Positions 1-7,066 of a stretch of 10,540 nt of DNA are shown here, piece by piece (within the stretch, counting starts at the first letter, position 1; the number at the start of each line of letters is the position of its first letter). The notes under the pieces are model-generated. The model searched no databases, had not been told where the DNA came from, and saw only the letters and a program-made list of their open reading frames with translations. The DNA comes from COE1 sp036310845 (GTDB lineage: Bacteria > Bacillota > Clostridia > Lachnospirales > Lachnospiraceae). Position numbers and translations under genes: made by a program. The stretch covers positions 1-10,540 of the forward strand of contig JAXJRB010000239.1 in assembly GCA_036310845.1 (NCBI GenBank). Reading direction: 5' to 3'.

Positions 1-340
1 AATCGTATGGAAACATGCTCCAATTAACACCAATGAAATAACAGAAAAATTACTGCAGTCCACAAGCTGGAGTCCTAAAACGATCCAAACACTTATTAAA
101 CGTCTTGTTACTAAAGGTGTACTCACTTATGAAAAACAAAGTCATGTTTTCGTTTATACTCCATTAGTAAAAGAAAGTGAATATATTTGCCAAGAAAGTA
201 ATTCCTTTCTTAATCGTTATTATGACGGGGATATTACAGCTATGTTATCTGCATACATAGAAAATGACAAACTGACAGAACCAGAAATAGAAACGCTTCG
301 CTCTCTTCTATCCAAGAGAGGAAAAAAAGGAGGCGATTAA
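1..340 (+). CDS. blaI: BlaI/MecI-family transcriptional repressor, 3' part (N-terminus outside the window)
   Basis: An open frame enters from the left edge (codons start at base 2) and stops with TAA at 338-340, giving 112 residues. Family members have about 125 residues, so roughly 15 are missing. The winged-helix recognition segment WSPKTIQTL (visible residues 23-31) and the wing with VFVYTP (49-54) are family hallmarks. The C-terminal part, SFLNRYYDGD then AYIENDKLT, matches the dimerisation half. Known members bind TACA/TGTA-type dyads as dimers and release DNA when the BlaR1 pathway is triggered by a beta-lactam. The gene sits 1 nt before the start of the sensor gene, as in bla and mec loci. 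The position of the scissile Asn-Phe of staphylococcal and Bacillus repressors appears to be Ala84-Tyr85 (visible numbering) here. Family assignment is very secure; the targets are inferred from dyads elsewhere in the window. Confidence 0.95.
   Translation, partial: IVWKHAPINTNEITEKLLQSTSWSPKTIQTLIKRLVTKGVLTYEKQSHVFVYTPLVKESEYICQESNSFLNRYYDGDITAMLSAYIENDKLTEPEIETLRSLLSKRGKKGGD
327..333 (+). promoter_or_regulatory. Ribosome-binding site of the sensor gene
   Basis: AAGGAGG lies inside the last codons of the repressor gene, 8 nt before the ATG at 342. It fixes the sensor start and suggests that repressor and sensor are translated from one message. Confidence 0.9.
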
Positions 341-341
341 C

Positions 342-2138
342 ATGGCTAATTTCATGATACGCTTTTTATTATGCAATGTATTGATCAGCGGTATCATCGG
401 AATTCTTTTGATAGCCAAATGGGTATTCAGAAACAACTTGTCCAGCCGGATGCAGTATAATCTGTGGTTGCTGTTACTCGGACTTTTAGCAGTACCTTTT
501 ATGCCCTTCCGTCTAGTTAGTTTCCCGCAAATTTTCTCATGGCTCAGTAGCGTACAAAACTCCACCACTTCTCATGCCGATGTTGGTACAAATAATGTTA
601 TGAATACCGATTTATCTGGTACTACAAATTGGATGAATGACTTTGCCCTTTCTGTAAACCATGACACATCATCCGTTACCGGGTACATTTTATTGAGTAT
701 ATGGATTGTGGGCATGCTTGTGATGATGATATTGGTAATCAAATCCTCTCTTCGTTTACGCACTATAAAGAGATCTGCACTTCCCCTTCAGAATCCGAAA
801 GTTCGCAGACTGTATAACAGATGTTTGAATGAGATGAAAATAATAAGGAATATTCCTGTGTACAGTACCGCTTTTTTGAAATCCCCTATTATCGTAGGAT
901 TTTTGAAGCCATGTATTTATCTGCCAATTCATTTAATCTCAGATTATCATGAATCTGATATGAGATATATGCTATTGCATGAACTGCAACACTACAGACA
1001 TAAGGATGCCATTGCCAATTATCTTATGAACTTTGCCGGAGTGCTTTATTGGTTTAACCCCTTTGTCTGGTTTGCACTAAGAGAAATGCGTAACGACAGA
1101 GAAGTTGCCTGTGACACTTCTGTTCTAAAAATGCTTGAAGAGGACGATTATGAGGATTACGGAAATACGCTGATTAACTTTATAGAAAAGGTCTCCTTTT
1201 CTCCTTTTCCTTTTGCCGCCAACCTTAGCGGAAACATGAAACAAATGAAGCGTCGCATTATCAACATTGCCTCTTATGAGAAACCAACGTTTTGCAAGAA
1301 ATTAAAAGGCATGACTGCTTTTATACTGACCACAGTTCTAATAATGGGACTTACACCTTTTATTTCTACATATGCAGCGGACGAAAGTCGCTACCAATGG
1401 GAATCTTCCTCAGAAAATATTTCATATGTAGATTTTTCTAAATACTTTGGAAAATACGAAGGAAGCTTTGTTTTATACGATCTTAGAAATGATGTCTGGA
1501 GCATACATGATATAGAACATGCTACGCTACGAGTTGCACCGGATTCCACTTACAAGATATATGATGCTTTATTTGGATTGGAAGAAGGTGTCATTACACC
1601 ACAGGATTCTTTTATTGCATGGAATGGAGAAAACTATCCGTTTGAAGCATGGAACGCTGATCAGACCTTGCAGTCTGCTATGGCTTCATCTGTGAACTGG
1701 TACTTCCAATCAGTGGACGAACAACTTGGTACTGCTTCCGTTTACGATTATATCAAGAAAATCGGATATGGAAATGAAAACATGAGCGGCGATTTCTCCA
1801 CCTATTGGATGGAATCTTCCTTGGAGATTTCCCCCGTAGAGCAGGTCGAACTGTTGATCAAACTACAGAACAACCGCTTCGACTTTGCCCCTGAAAACAT
1901 CAATGCAGTAAAAGATGCCATTTGCCTTTCCTCTTCCGATGCCGGAACATTCTACGGAAAGACCGGAACCGGACGTGTGGATGGCCAAGATGTGAACGGA
2001 TGGTTTATCGGCTATATCGAAACTGTAGATAATACATACTTTTTCGCTACCAACATTGGTGCAGACAGCGATGCTACCGGAGGCAACGCAACTGAAATAA
2101 CCATGTCTATCTTGTCCGACATGAATATCTGGAAATAA
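342..2138 (+). CDS. blaR1: BlaR1/MecR1-family beta-lactam sensor and M56 metalloprotease
   Basis: This 598-aa integral membrane signal transducer has the usual BlaR1/MecR1 length. Hydrophobic segments lie near residues 8-27, 39-59, 113-134 and 324-344, the four-helix topology of the family. The cytoplasmic M56 zinc protease domain carries HELQH at 213-217 and the downstream glutamate in NDREVACD (Glu254). An Arg-Arg pair at 304-305 (MKRRI) sits where autocleavage has been reported in staphylococcal BlaR1; its use here is inferred. The extracellular C-terminal domain resembles a class D beta-lactamase. It has STYK at 402-405 (Ser402 should be acylated by the drug), SVN at 450-452 and KTG at 540-542. 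All catalytic motifs are intact, so the protein should be functional. Acylation outside is relayed to the protease, which relieves repression by the BlaI protein encoded just upstream. A terminator follows directly. Confidence 0.96.
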   Translation: MANFMIRFLLCNVLISGIIGILLIAKWVFRNNLSSRMQYNLWLLLLGLLAVPFMPFRLVSFPQIFSWLSSVQNSTTSHADVGTNNVMNTDLSGTTNWMNDFALSVNHDTSSVTGYILLSIWIVGMLVMMILVIKSSLRLRTIKRSALPLQNPKVRRLYNRCLNEMKIIRNIPVYSTAFLKSPIIVGFLKPCIYLPIHLISDYHESDMRYMLLHELQHYRHKDAIANYLMNFAGVLYWFNPFVWFALREMRNDREVACDTSVLKMLEEDDYEDYGNTLINFIEKVSFSPFPFAANLSGNMKQMKRRIINIASYEKPTFCKKLKGMTAFILTTVLIMGLTPFISTYAADESRYQWESSSENISYVDFSKYFGKYEGSFVLYDLRNDVWSIHDIEHATLRVAPDSTYKIYDALFGLEEGVITPQDSFIAWNGENYPFEAWNADQTLQSAMASSVNWYFQSVDEQLGTASVYDYIKKIGYGNENMSGDFSTYWMESSLEISPVEQVELLIKLQNNRFDFAPENINAVKDAICLSSSDAGTFYGKTGTGRVDGQDVNGWFIGYIETVDNTYFFATNIGADSDATGGNATEITMSILSDMNIWK

Positions 2139-2140
2139 AG

Positions 2141-2187
2141 AAATCGGGTAAAGGTCATAGTCGTATAATCCTTTGCCCGATTTTTTT
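2141..2187 (+). terminator. Rho-independent terminator after the sensor gene, probably bidirectional
   Basis: A 14-bp stem pairs 2141-2154 (AAATCGGGTAAAGG) with 2170-2183 (CCTTTGCCCGATTT), with one G-T wobble and a 15-nt loop. A run of seven T follows on the plus strand. Read on the minus strand, the same hairpin is followed by TTTCTTTATTT, a weaker U tract, so it may also end transcripts of the convergent operon. Confidence 0.88.
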
Positions 2188-2234
2188 ATTTTCACTTTAT
2201 GCATAAAAGCGTTTCAACTATCCAGTTCTATACG

Positions 2235-2675
2235 TCAAGAATTAGATTTATTATTGATGTATTCTACAATTTCTCCAATAAAAAAAGATATCAATGTCCC
2301 AATTGAAACAAACAAACTATCTCTATCACCTAATGATTCAATGAAGATTGAAAATGTAAACGTAAAGTTACTATACATATAATCATAAAAAACGTATTTC
2401 AGAGAACCTATCAAGAGCATCAACCCGAAAGAAATTAATGCATATATTAGGCACAGCAAAAAGCTAATGTCAATGCTGCGTTTGACAATGATTTTTCCCA
2501 TAAAAAAACCTAAAATAAAAACCCCAATATCAATATATGTATATATAATTAAAAAACCCAAATAGGCTAAGGCCGCATTATATTTGGGAAATAAATAAAA
2601 ACAAAGAAAATAAGCCAAAGCCACACATACAAAATATACTAAAAATGGAGAATACGTTCTAACAAACTTTCTCAT
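2235..2675 (-). CDS. Four-helix integral membrane protein of unknown function
   Basis: A 146-aa, very hydrophobic protein with predicted membrane segments near residues 9-28, 37-60, 69-92 and 119-139. It has a basic N-terminus (MRKFVR) and a basic patch between helices 2 and 3 (KIIVKRS). No catalytic motif is visible and I do not recognise the family. The start is supported by GAGGTG at 2681-2686, 5 nt before the ATG. It is the last gene of the minus-strand series, 52 nt after the preceding stop. No clear promoter is visible in that gap, so read-through from upstream is most likely. Sampled lines are about 25-30% G+C, poorer than the genes to its right, which may reflect membrane-protein codons or a separate origin. 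It could be a small transporter-like or envelope-stress protein; this is not determinable from sequence. Confidence 0.75.
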   Translation of the reverse strand: MRKFVRTYSPFLVYFVCVALAYFLCFYLFPKYNAALAYLGFLIIYTYIDIGVFILGFFMGKIIVKRSIDISFLLCLIYALISFGLMLLIGSLKYVFYDYMYSNFTFTFSIFIESLGDRDSLFVSIGTLISFFIGEIVEYINNKSNS

Positions 2676-2727
2676 AAAAACACCTCACTCCACATGTAGA
2701 TAATCGAATTAAAATCAAAAGCTTATC

Positions 2728-3963
2728 TTAATTTATTTCATGCTCTTCACTTCCAGTTGCTGACCATGATGTTTTACCGCTACTAACCACATCTTTTGTA
2801 GACACATTATAAGCAAATATATCAAGAATTTCTGCCTCTGAGATATGCCATGAACCATCTGCGTTTTTCTTACTTCTGTACCAAACATATAATTCGCATT
2901 TTTCATTCTCCGAAAGTCTGTCATATACAAGATATTCTATTATTTCCTCATTCTCATTTAAGATAACTCTAGAATTTCCATTCGCACCGTATGATATCAT
3001 AAAATCACATCCTTCGTCTGCGAAGTATTGTTGATATATAGTACGATATCCATCATATATTTCATTTGTTTCCATTAATGTCACATAATCACAGATCGCA
3101 GGAATAGAAATATCATCCTCTTTCATATTTTCCATTAATTCATCCATTAAATCGTGTTGAATGACAAAACCATTATCCTGTGAACTGAATATTCTAATGG
3201 TCTTTCGTGGCATCATTCCCTGCGGTCCTGCTCCTGTAACATAGTTTATGATGACAATCACATCCTTTGCACCATCTCCATCTATATCCTGAAATCCAAC
3301 CGCTTCAACACTATCAAACATTCCTACACTATCATTCTCTGTACTATTATTTTCATAACACTCCGGAAAATAATATATAATTTGATTGTCTTTTGCCAGC
3401 ACAAATGAAACATCTTCCCAGAGCGTTTCATAAGTCGGCAGATAAGATACAAACTGTACTTCACCCCAATCATTCAATTCTACATCAAAGGATTGTTCAG
3501 TTATAACCCGGCTTTCATCTAATCTCTCTCCTGATGGATATTCTACTTCAATATCTGCTACATCTGTCAATTGCTGTATTTCTTTCGTACCATCGAAATA
3601 TAAAATGACTTGTTCATCAAATTGTTCTTCACCTGATAGAATTATTTCTACATAATCCTCATGCCAGGTAACCTTCCAACAGCTGCTACTGATGCTTGCA
3701 CCGTCATTGTGCAATTCAAAATCTGTTTGCGATATCTTATCTTCGCCTTCTTTAAGGACTAACCGTCCACTTGCTGAACCAAAAGGCCAGTCTGGTTCTC
3801 CGACTGCCTGAAGTGTCAATTCGTATTTTCCATCCGGCGAAACAGATGTATCGCAAGTTGTCTTCTTGTAATTTACCGTATACGAAATGCTAAACCAAAA
3901 TGCTACAATTACTGCAAGAAGCGAACCCATAATACATAGCATAATTTTCAAAAATTTCTTCAT
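2728..3963 (-). CDS. Membrane-anchored extracytoplasmic protein with a VCBS/FG-GAP-like calcium loop
   Basis: A 411-aa protein when started at the ATG at 3963, which has AGGAG at 3974-3978, 10 nt upstream. A longer frame from a GTG at 3990 would overlap the previous gene and lacks a good ribosome site. The N-terminus (MKKFLKIML) leads into one hydrophobic segment at about 8-30, so the rest is probably outside the membrane. A first beta-rich part begins with SPDGKYEL at about 42. A second contains DIDGDGAKD at 226-234, the DxDGDGxxD calcium-binding loop of VCBS/FG-GAP repeats. No enzyme motif is seen. The ribosome site abuts the stop codon of the preceding gene, so the two are probably co-translated. 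Single-anchor proteins with such a loop are common in clostridia and are generally uncharacterised; a binding or sensing role is only a guess. Confidence 0.8.
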   Translation of the reverse strand: MKKFLKIMLCIMGSLLAVIVAFWFSISYTVNYKKTTCDTSVSPDGKYELTLQAVGEPDWPFGSASGRLVLKEGEDKISQTDFELHNDGASISSSCWKVTWHEDYVEIILSGEEQFDEQVILYFDGTKEIQQLTDVADIEVEYPSGERLDESRVITEQSFDVELNDWGEVQFVSYLPTYETLWEDVSFVLAKDNQIIYYFPECYENNSTENDSVGMFDSVEAVGFQDIDGDGAKDVIVIINYVTGAGPQGMMPRKTIRIFSSQDNGFVIQHDLMDELMENMKEDDISIPAICDYVTLMETNEIYDGYRTIYQQYFADEGCDFMISYGANGNSRVILNENEEIIEYLVYDRLSENEKCELYVWYRSKKNADGSWHISEAEILDIFAYNVSTKDVVSSGKTSWSATGSEEHEIN

Positions 3964-3979
3964 TGTTATAACACTCCTT

Positions 3980-4420
3980 TTAATGTCCACGTATATCCAG
4001 TTCTTCCAATAGAGAATTTCCGCTTCCCCATGAATATAGAATGTAATAACCGCTATCCTTTATTTCTTCCGAAAATTGTAGTGTCTCGTGATCAATCACC
4101 TCAATGGACTGCCCTTCCTGAGTTTCCACCAGACATTCCCATTCATTACTTCTGTAACCTGAATAGTAAGCATCCAATTCTTCCAAAGACAAATCACTTC
4201 GAATTAAAATTGCACCAAAATATTGCATCCCGTTTCCGTTACCTGTCAGCTTCCCTGCCCGTGATATTGACTCTATCAGTTCCGTTTTCTCTGGCAGTGG
4301 TGTTTCACATAATTCCTTTTCCACTTTATAGGCAATGTTATTATTTATGAATGAAATGGATATTACTCCGCCTATCAATACAACTGCTACCAGCATTCCA
4401 ACTAATTTTAATTTCTTCAT
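3980..4420 (-). CDS. Small membrane-anchored protein of unknown function
   Basis: A 146-aa protein with a single N-terminal hydrophobic anchor (about residues 7-25, after MKKLKLVG) and a soluble domain presumably outside the cell. The anchor lacks a lipobox cysteine, so it is not a typical lipoprotein. The domain has a recognisable central block, GKLTGNGNGMQYFGAILI (57-74), then LSLEELDAYY and a near-terminal YYILYSWGSGNS. I know of no assigned function. Its ATG has a rather close ribosome site (AGAGG, 4425-4429). It is the first gene after the internal promoter/operator at 4437-4478, so it appears to head the second transcription unit. It ends 16 nt before the start of the next gene. Similar small proteins seem, from memory, to occur next to VCBS-type anchored proteins in clostridia; this is not verified here. 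Confidence 0.75.
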   Translation of the reverse strand: MKKLKLVGMLVAVVLIGGVISISFINNNIAYKVEKELCETPLPEKTELIESISRAGKLTGNGNGMQYFGAILIRSDLSLEELDAYYSGYRSNEWECLVETQEGQSIEVIDHETLQFSEEIKDSGYYILYSWGSGNSLLEELDIRGH

Positions 4421-4436
4421 GTGTCCTCTTTTCTTT

Positions 4437-4452
4437 TCTTACGCCTGTAAGA
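4437..4452 (-). promoter_or_regulatory. BlaI-type operator dyad C
   Basis: A perfect 6+4+6 dyad: on the minus strand TCTTAC-AGGC-GTAAGA. Its core TTACAGGCGTAA fits the pattern TTACRRGYGTAA shared with the two dyads before the PBP gene. The 16 bases AATCTTACAGGCGTAA differ from those of dyad A at only two positions. It overlaps the -10 box and the expected start point of the promoter at 4450-4478. Binding by the encoded repressor is inferred. Confidence 0.7.
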
Positions 4453-4478
4453 TTACCATAGAACACCATTATTATCAA
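4450..4478 (-). promoter_or_regulatory. Internal promoter for the second minus-strand unit
   Basis: Minus-strand TTGATA (4473-4478), a 17-bp spacer and TAATCT (4450-4455). The -35 is close to consensus; the -10 is weak (3 of 6). It begins right after the stop codon of the third paralog, and the expected start near 4443 leaves a leader of about 22 nt. The overlap with dyad C supports a regulated promoter. It remains a prediction. Confidence 0.55.
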
Positions 4479-4479
4479 A

Positions 4480-5766
4480 TCATTCTTTAATCCGGTATTG
4501 GTAATCGGGTATCTGCATAATTCCGTCATTTAGGATTTCATTCCCCAAATACTGAAAACTGCCATCCTCTGCAAATCTTACCGTAAGTTCATGGGTAATG
4601 ACTGCATCATCGCAAATGACCATGTCGCAAACTGCCTCCACCGTTAGCGTAACCGTCCCATCCTCATTTTCTTTGATGTCGACAACCTCCGGCAGAGATG
4701 TCCCAAAGAAGGTAGGCGCATAATTAAAGCATCCAAGTCGCCCCCAATAATAGGTCTGGTTTTCCTCATCAAAGACTGCATACTCCCGTATCTGCTCTGC
4801 TGTTACAGGAAGATACTCCATAATCAGACTTTCGAATTCTTCTTTCGGAATGCCATTTGGATAATCTTCAGAATTGAACTTTTTGCCATATTTCATTCCA
4901 TACAGATATTCAAACATTCCGTTATAATCCAACTCACTCATATTTTCTACATTCCAATTGGAACACAAAAGGTTCTGTCCCTGATATCCAAGCCCCCGAA
5001 CACAACGTTCAGACATTTCACGCTGTTCCTCTGTCATAGGTTTTATTCTGATCAGGCAGCTTCCGTCCATAATTTCACTGACTTCCGGCGGCTCCGGCAC
5101 ACATAACTCATAACCGAACCACCCTTTCTCCGTGTACTTCCATTCTTTGATTCTGGTATAGGAAATATAGGTCATTCCCGGCTTGTTATTGTCATTCCAT
5201 ATACCTCCTGCGCTTACAACATACATCTCTGTTCCGTCAAAAATAAATTTCATTCTCCCTATACCGCCATCACCATGTATCTCGTAAATTACAACAGAAC
5301 CACTTTTCCCATCCGTACACTCTTCAAGAAACCGATCCACGCTTTCATAATTTTCCATATTGGAGTATGTTACCAAAGTGGAAACTGGACATCCTGTTTC
5401 CATTAACCTTTTCTGCATTTCCAGAACCGTTTCATCATTCAGAACCACATTGGATGCTGTCCCTTTATCTGCATCCTTACAAATGTCAAAAATAAGTTCC
5501 ATCATTTTTTTGCAGTCATTCGCAGCTTCCTTTTCCTCCTGTTCATCCACTGGAAGTCCATAGCCCTTTTCCCACTGCTCTGCAGCTTCTTCCTCAGCGC
5601 TTTTTGTTTCCTCCGTGGAAGATACTTCTTCCGTATCTTCCACAAGAGTTTCACCCACAACACTCTTTTCTTTTCCGCAGGCACATACGAAACACCCAAT
5701 CAGAAATACCATAATCAGTAGAATACTTTTTTTCTTAAATAAAACCGTAGGTTTTGTTTTTACCAT
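4480..5766 (-). CDS. Surface lipoprotein, third copy of the tandem paralog family
   Basis: A 428-aa predicted lipoprotein from the ATG at 5766, preceded by AAAGGA at 5775-5780. A longer frame from a TTG at 5787 has no better site. A Lys-rich start and hydrophobic stretch end in VCAC, giving a lipidation cysteine at residue 30. An acidic Glu/Ser/Thr linker follows. The globular part shares with the two upstream genes IPKEEFESLIMEYL (306-319), the pattern YTEKGW, NEDGTVTL (367-374) and EDGSFQYLGN (400-409). No catalytic motif is visible. It starts 28 nt after the second copy and belongs to the PBP operon; the second promoter begins at its stop codon. I do not recognise a function. It may belong to a DUF-type family of Lachnospiraceae (DUF6070 comes to mind, not verified). 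The domain could bind cell wall or support the PBP, by context only. Confidence 0.82.
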   Translation of the reverse strand: MVKTKPTVLFKKKSILLIMVFLIGCFVCACGKEKSVVGETLVEDTEEVSSTEETKSAEEEAAEQWEKGYGLPVDEQEEKEAANDCKKMMELIFDICKDADKGTASNVVLNDETVLEMQKRLMETGCPVSTLVTYSNMENYESVDRFLEECTDGKSGSVVIYEIHGDGGIGRMKFIFDGTEMYVVSAGGIWNDNNKPGMTYISYTRIKEWKYTEKGWFGYELCVPEPPEVSEIMDGSCLIRIKPMTEEQREMSERCVRGLGYQGQNLLCSNWNVENMSELDYNGMFEYLYGMKYGKKFNSEDYPNGIPKEEFESLIMEYLPVTAEQIREYAVFDEENQTYYWGRLGCFNYAPTFFGTSLPEVVDIKENEDGTVTLTVEAVCDMVICDDAVITHELTVRFAEDGSFQYLGNEILNDGIMQIPDYQYRIKE

Positions 5767-5794
5767 TAAAATCATCCTTTCGTTCAAAGCACAT

Positions 5795-7066
5795 TTAGTG
5801 TGCTTTTGCTATCGGTGGCAGTTCCAATTCTATTTGCTCTATAGAATTGGAAAGATATCTAAAAGTTCCATCTTCAAATGGCTGAACCACAATCTCATTC
5901 CTGAATGCAAGGTCAGAATTATAATCCGGCCATACTCCGTCTACAATAAGAGTAATCGTTCCGTCCGTGTTTTCTTTGTAATCAACCACTTCTCCAAAAG
6001 GCGGATATGGACTGGCATAAATCATTTCATATTCATAACTGTTGTGGTCTGCGTTGTATCTACAATGTTCTCTCAACTGCTCCACAGACACCGGGAAATA
6101 GGTAGTCATTATTTTTTCATACTCCTCTGCCGGAATTTCCCATCCCTGTGTCTTCAGATTTTCGCCTGTATAAATCCGATAGATATCTTCATACATGCAA
6201 GGCATCAAAATGTCCTCTACATTGCTACTGTTCCAGTTTGTGACAAGCATATTGTACTTCACATAGCTTAGTCCTGATATGTATTTCTCTGTCAGTTCCT
6301 GGCAGTCTTCTGGAAGCGGTTCTATTCTCCAATACTGTCTCAAACTTGCATGTGCAATCACATATTCATATGCGTAGATAAAATACCCTTTTTCAGTAAG
6401 TTTAATTTCAGCCACATTACTTACCGAAGTTCCCTGTATTTCAGGCACTCCACCTTCCTTCCAACGAACACCTATATAATAAGTCTGCAACTCACCTTTC
6501 CGGTAAATAAAAGTAACTGCTCCAATCAGTCCATCTCTATGCACTTCAAATACCGTAACCATTGAGTCCTGTCCATTCAAGTAATCTGCGTAAAACGCTT
6601 CAATTGCTTCATGATTTTGCATAGCATTATCTTCTTCAACACTTACCAGACCGCTTCTGCCCAATTGTTCCACCACAGCTTTCCTCTGCTCGTTGGTAAA
6701 TTCGTTAATACCCGAAGAGTAGCTTAGTGCATCTACAATTACAATATCCTTATAGATTTCTCTGACCGATTCTGCTGCTGACAAAACCGTACTCTGCAAC
6801 TGCTCCTTCTCCTCTTCTGAAAGGAGGTCATCGCTGGCTTGCGGAATGATCCAATATGCTGACTCTGTAGAAGTTTCCGCATTCTCGGCTTCTTCTGTTT
6901 CTGCTTCGCTATTTTCGATTTCTACAGGTGGCTCCCTTACTTCTTCTGCCACCTTTTGCTTTTCTGCATGCTGTTTTCCCCAACAGAACACTCCTGCTAT
7001 CACGAAAAACAACAGCAGCAAAATCGGAAGTCCACATCTTCTAAGCAGCCATTTCACATCTTCCAT
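5795..7066 (-). CDS. Membrane-anchored protein, second copy of the tandem paralog family
   Basis: A 423-aa protein starting at the ATG at 7066, whose A is also the last base of the upstream TAA (TAATG). GGAGG at 7073-7077 lies 6 nt before it, so this start is preferred over an in-frame ATG at 7123 that would lengthen the overlap by 57 nt. A basic N-terminus (KWLLRRC) precedes one hydrophobic segment at about 12-29. No canonical lipobox is present (the cysteine follows GVF), so it is probably an uncleaved anchor. A long Glu-rich linker follows. The outer domain shares with its neighbours the IP-x2-E-[FY]-E-x2-[IV]-M block (311-324), NTDGTITL (366-373) and FEDGTFRYLSN (397-407). Function unknown. 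The TAATG arrangement suggests translational coupling to the first copy and fixed stoichiometry. Confidence 0.82.
   Translation of the reverse strand: MEDVKWLLRRCGLPILLLLFFVIAGVFCWGKQHAEKQKVAEEVREPPVEIENSEAETEEAENAETSTESAYWIIPQASDDLLSEEEKEQLQSTVLSAAESVREIYKDIVIVDALSYSSGINEFTNEQRKAVVEQLGRSGLVSVEEDNAMQNHEAIEAFYADYLNGQDSMVTVFEVHRDGLIGAVTFIYRKGELQTYYIGVRWKEGGVPEIQGTSVSNVAEIKLTEKGYFIYAYEYVIAHASLRQYWRIEPLPEDCQELTEKYISGLSYVKYNMLVTNWNSSNVEDILMPCMYEDIYRIYTGENLKTQGWEIPAEEYEKIMTTYFPVSVEQLREHCRYNADHNSYEYEMIYASPYPPFGEVVDYKENTDGTITLIVDGVWPDYNSDLAFRNEIVVQPFEDGTFRYLSNSIEQIELELPPIAKAH

Noticed and set aside
1395..2138. Class D beta-lactamase-like domain as an independent resistance enzyme
   Set aside because: It is the C-terminal sensor domain of the BlaR1 protein, fused to the membrane protease in one uninterrupted frame, so it is a receptor and not a secreted hydrolase.
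2196..2207. Perfect 12-bp palindrome TTTATGCATAAA between the convergent units
   Set aside because: It has no loop, no T tract and no adjacent promoter, and the better terminator is next to it. Probably chance in AT-rich DNA.
2689..2700. ACATGT-centred palindrome before the four-helix membrane protein gene
   Set aside because: The spacing does not match the TTAC-N4-GTAA operators and no convincing promoter is present, so I do not call an operator there.
4146..4157. TTACTTCTGTAA, a further match to the TTAC-N4-GTAA operator form
   Set aside because: It lies inside the 146-aa anchored-protein gene, its arms do not extend, and its centre does not fit the RRGY pattern of the other three. The same 11 bases recur at 2870-2880, where both copies encode Tyr-Arg-Ser, so it looks like a codon coincidence.
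5615..6271. 218-codon open frame on the plus strand
   Set aside because: It runs antisense across the third and second paralog genes, has no good ribosome site, and encodes no recognisable domain. It is a shadow of the real genes. The same applies to the plus-strand frame at 7879-8301 and the minus-strand frame at 1863-2204.
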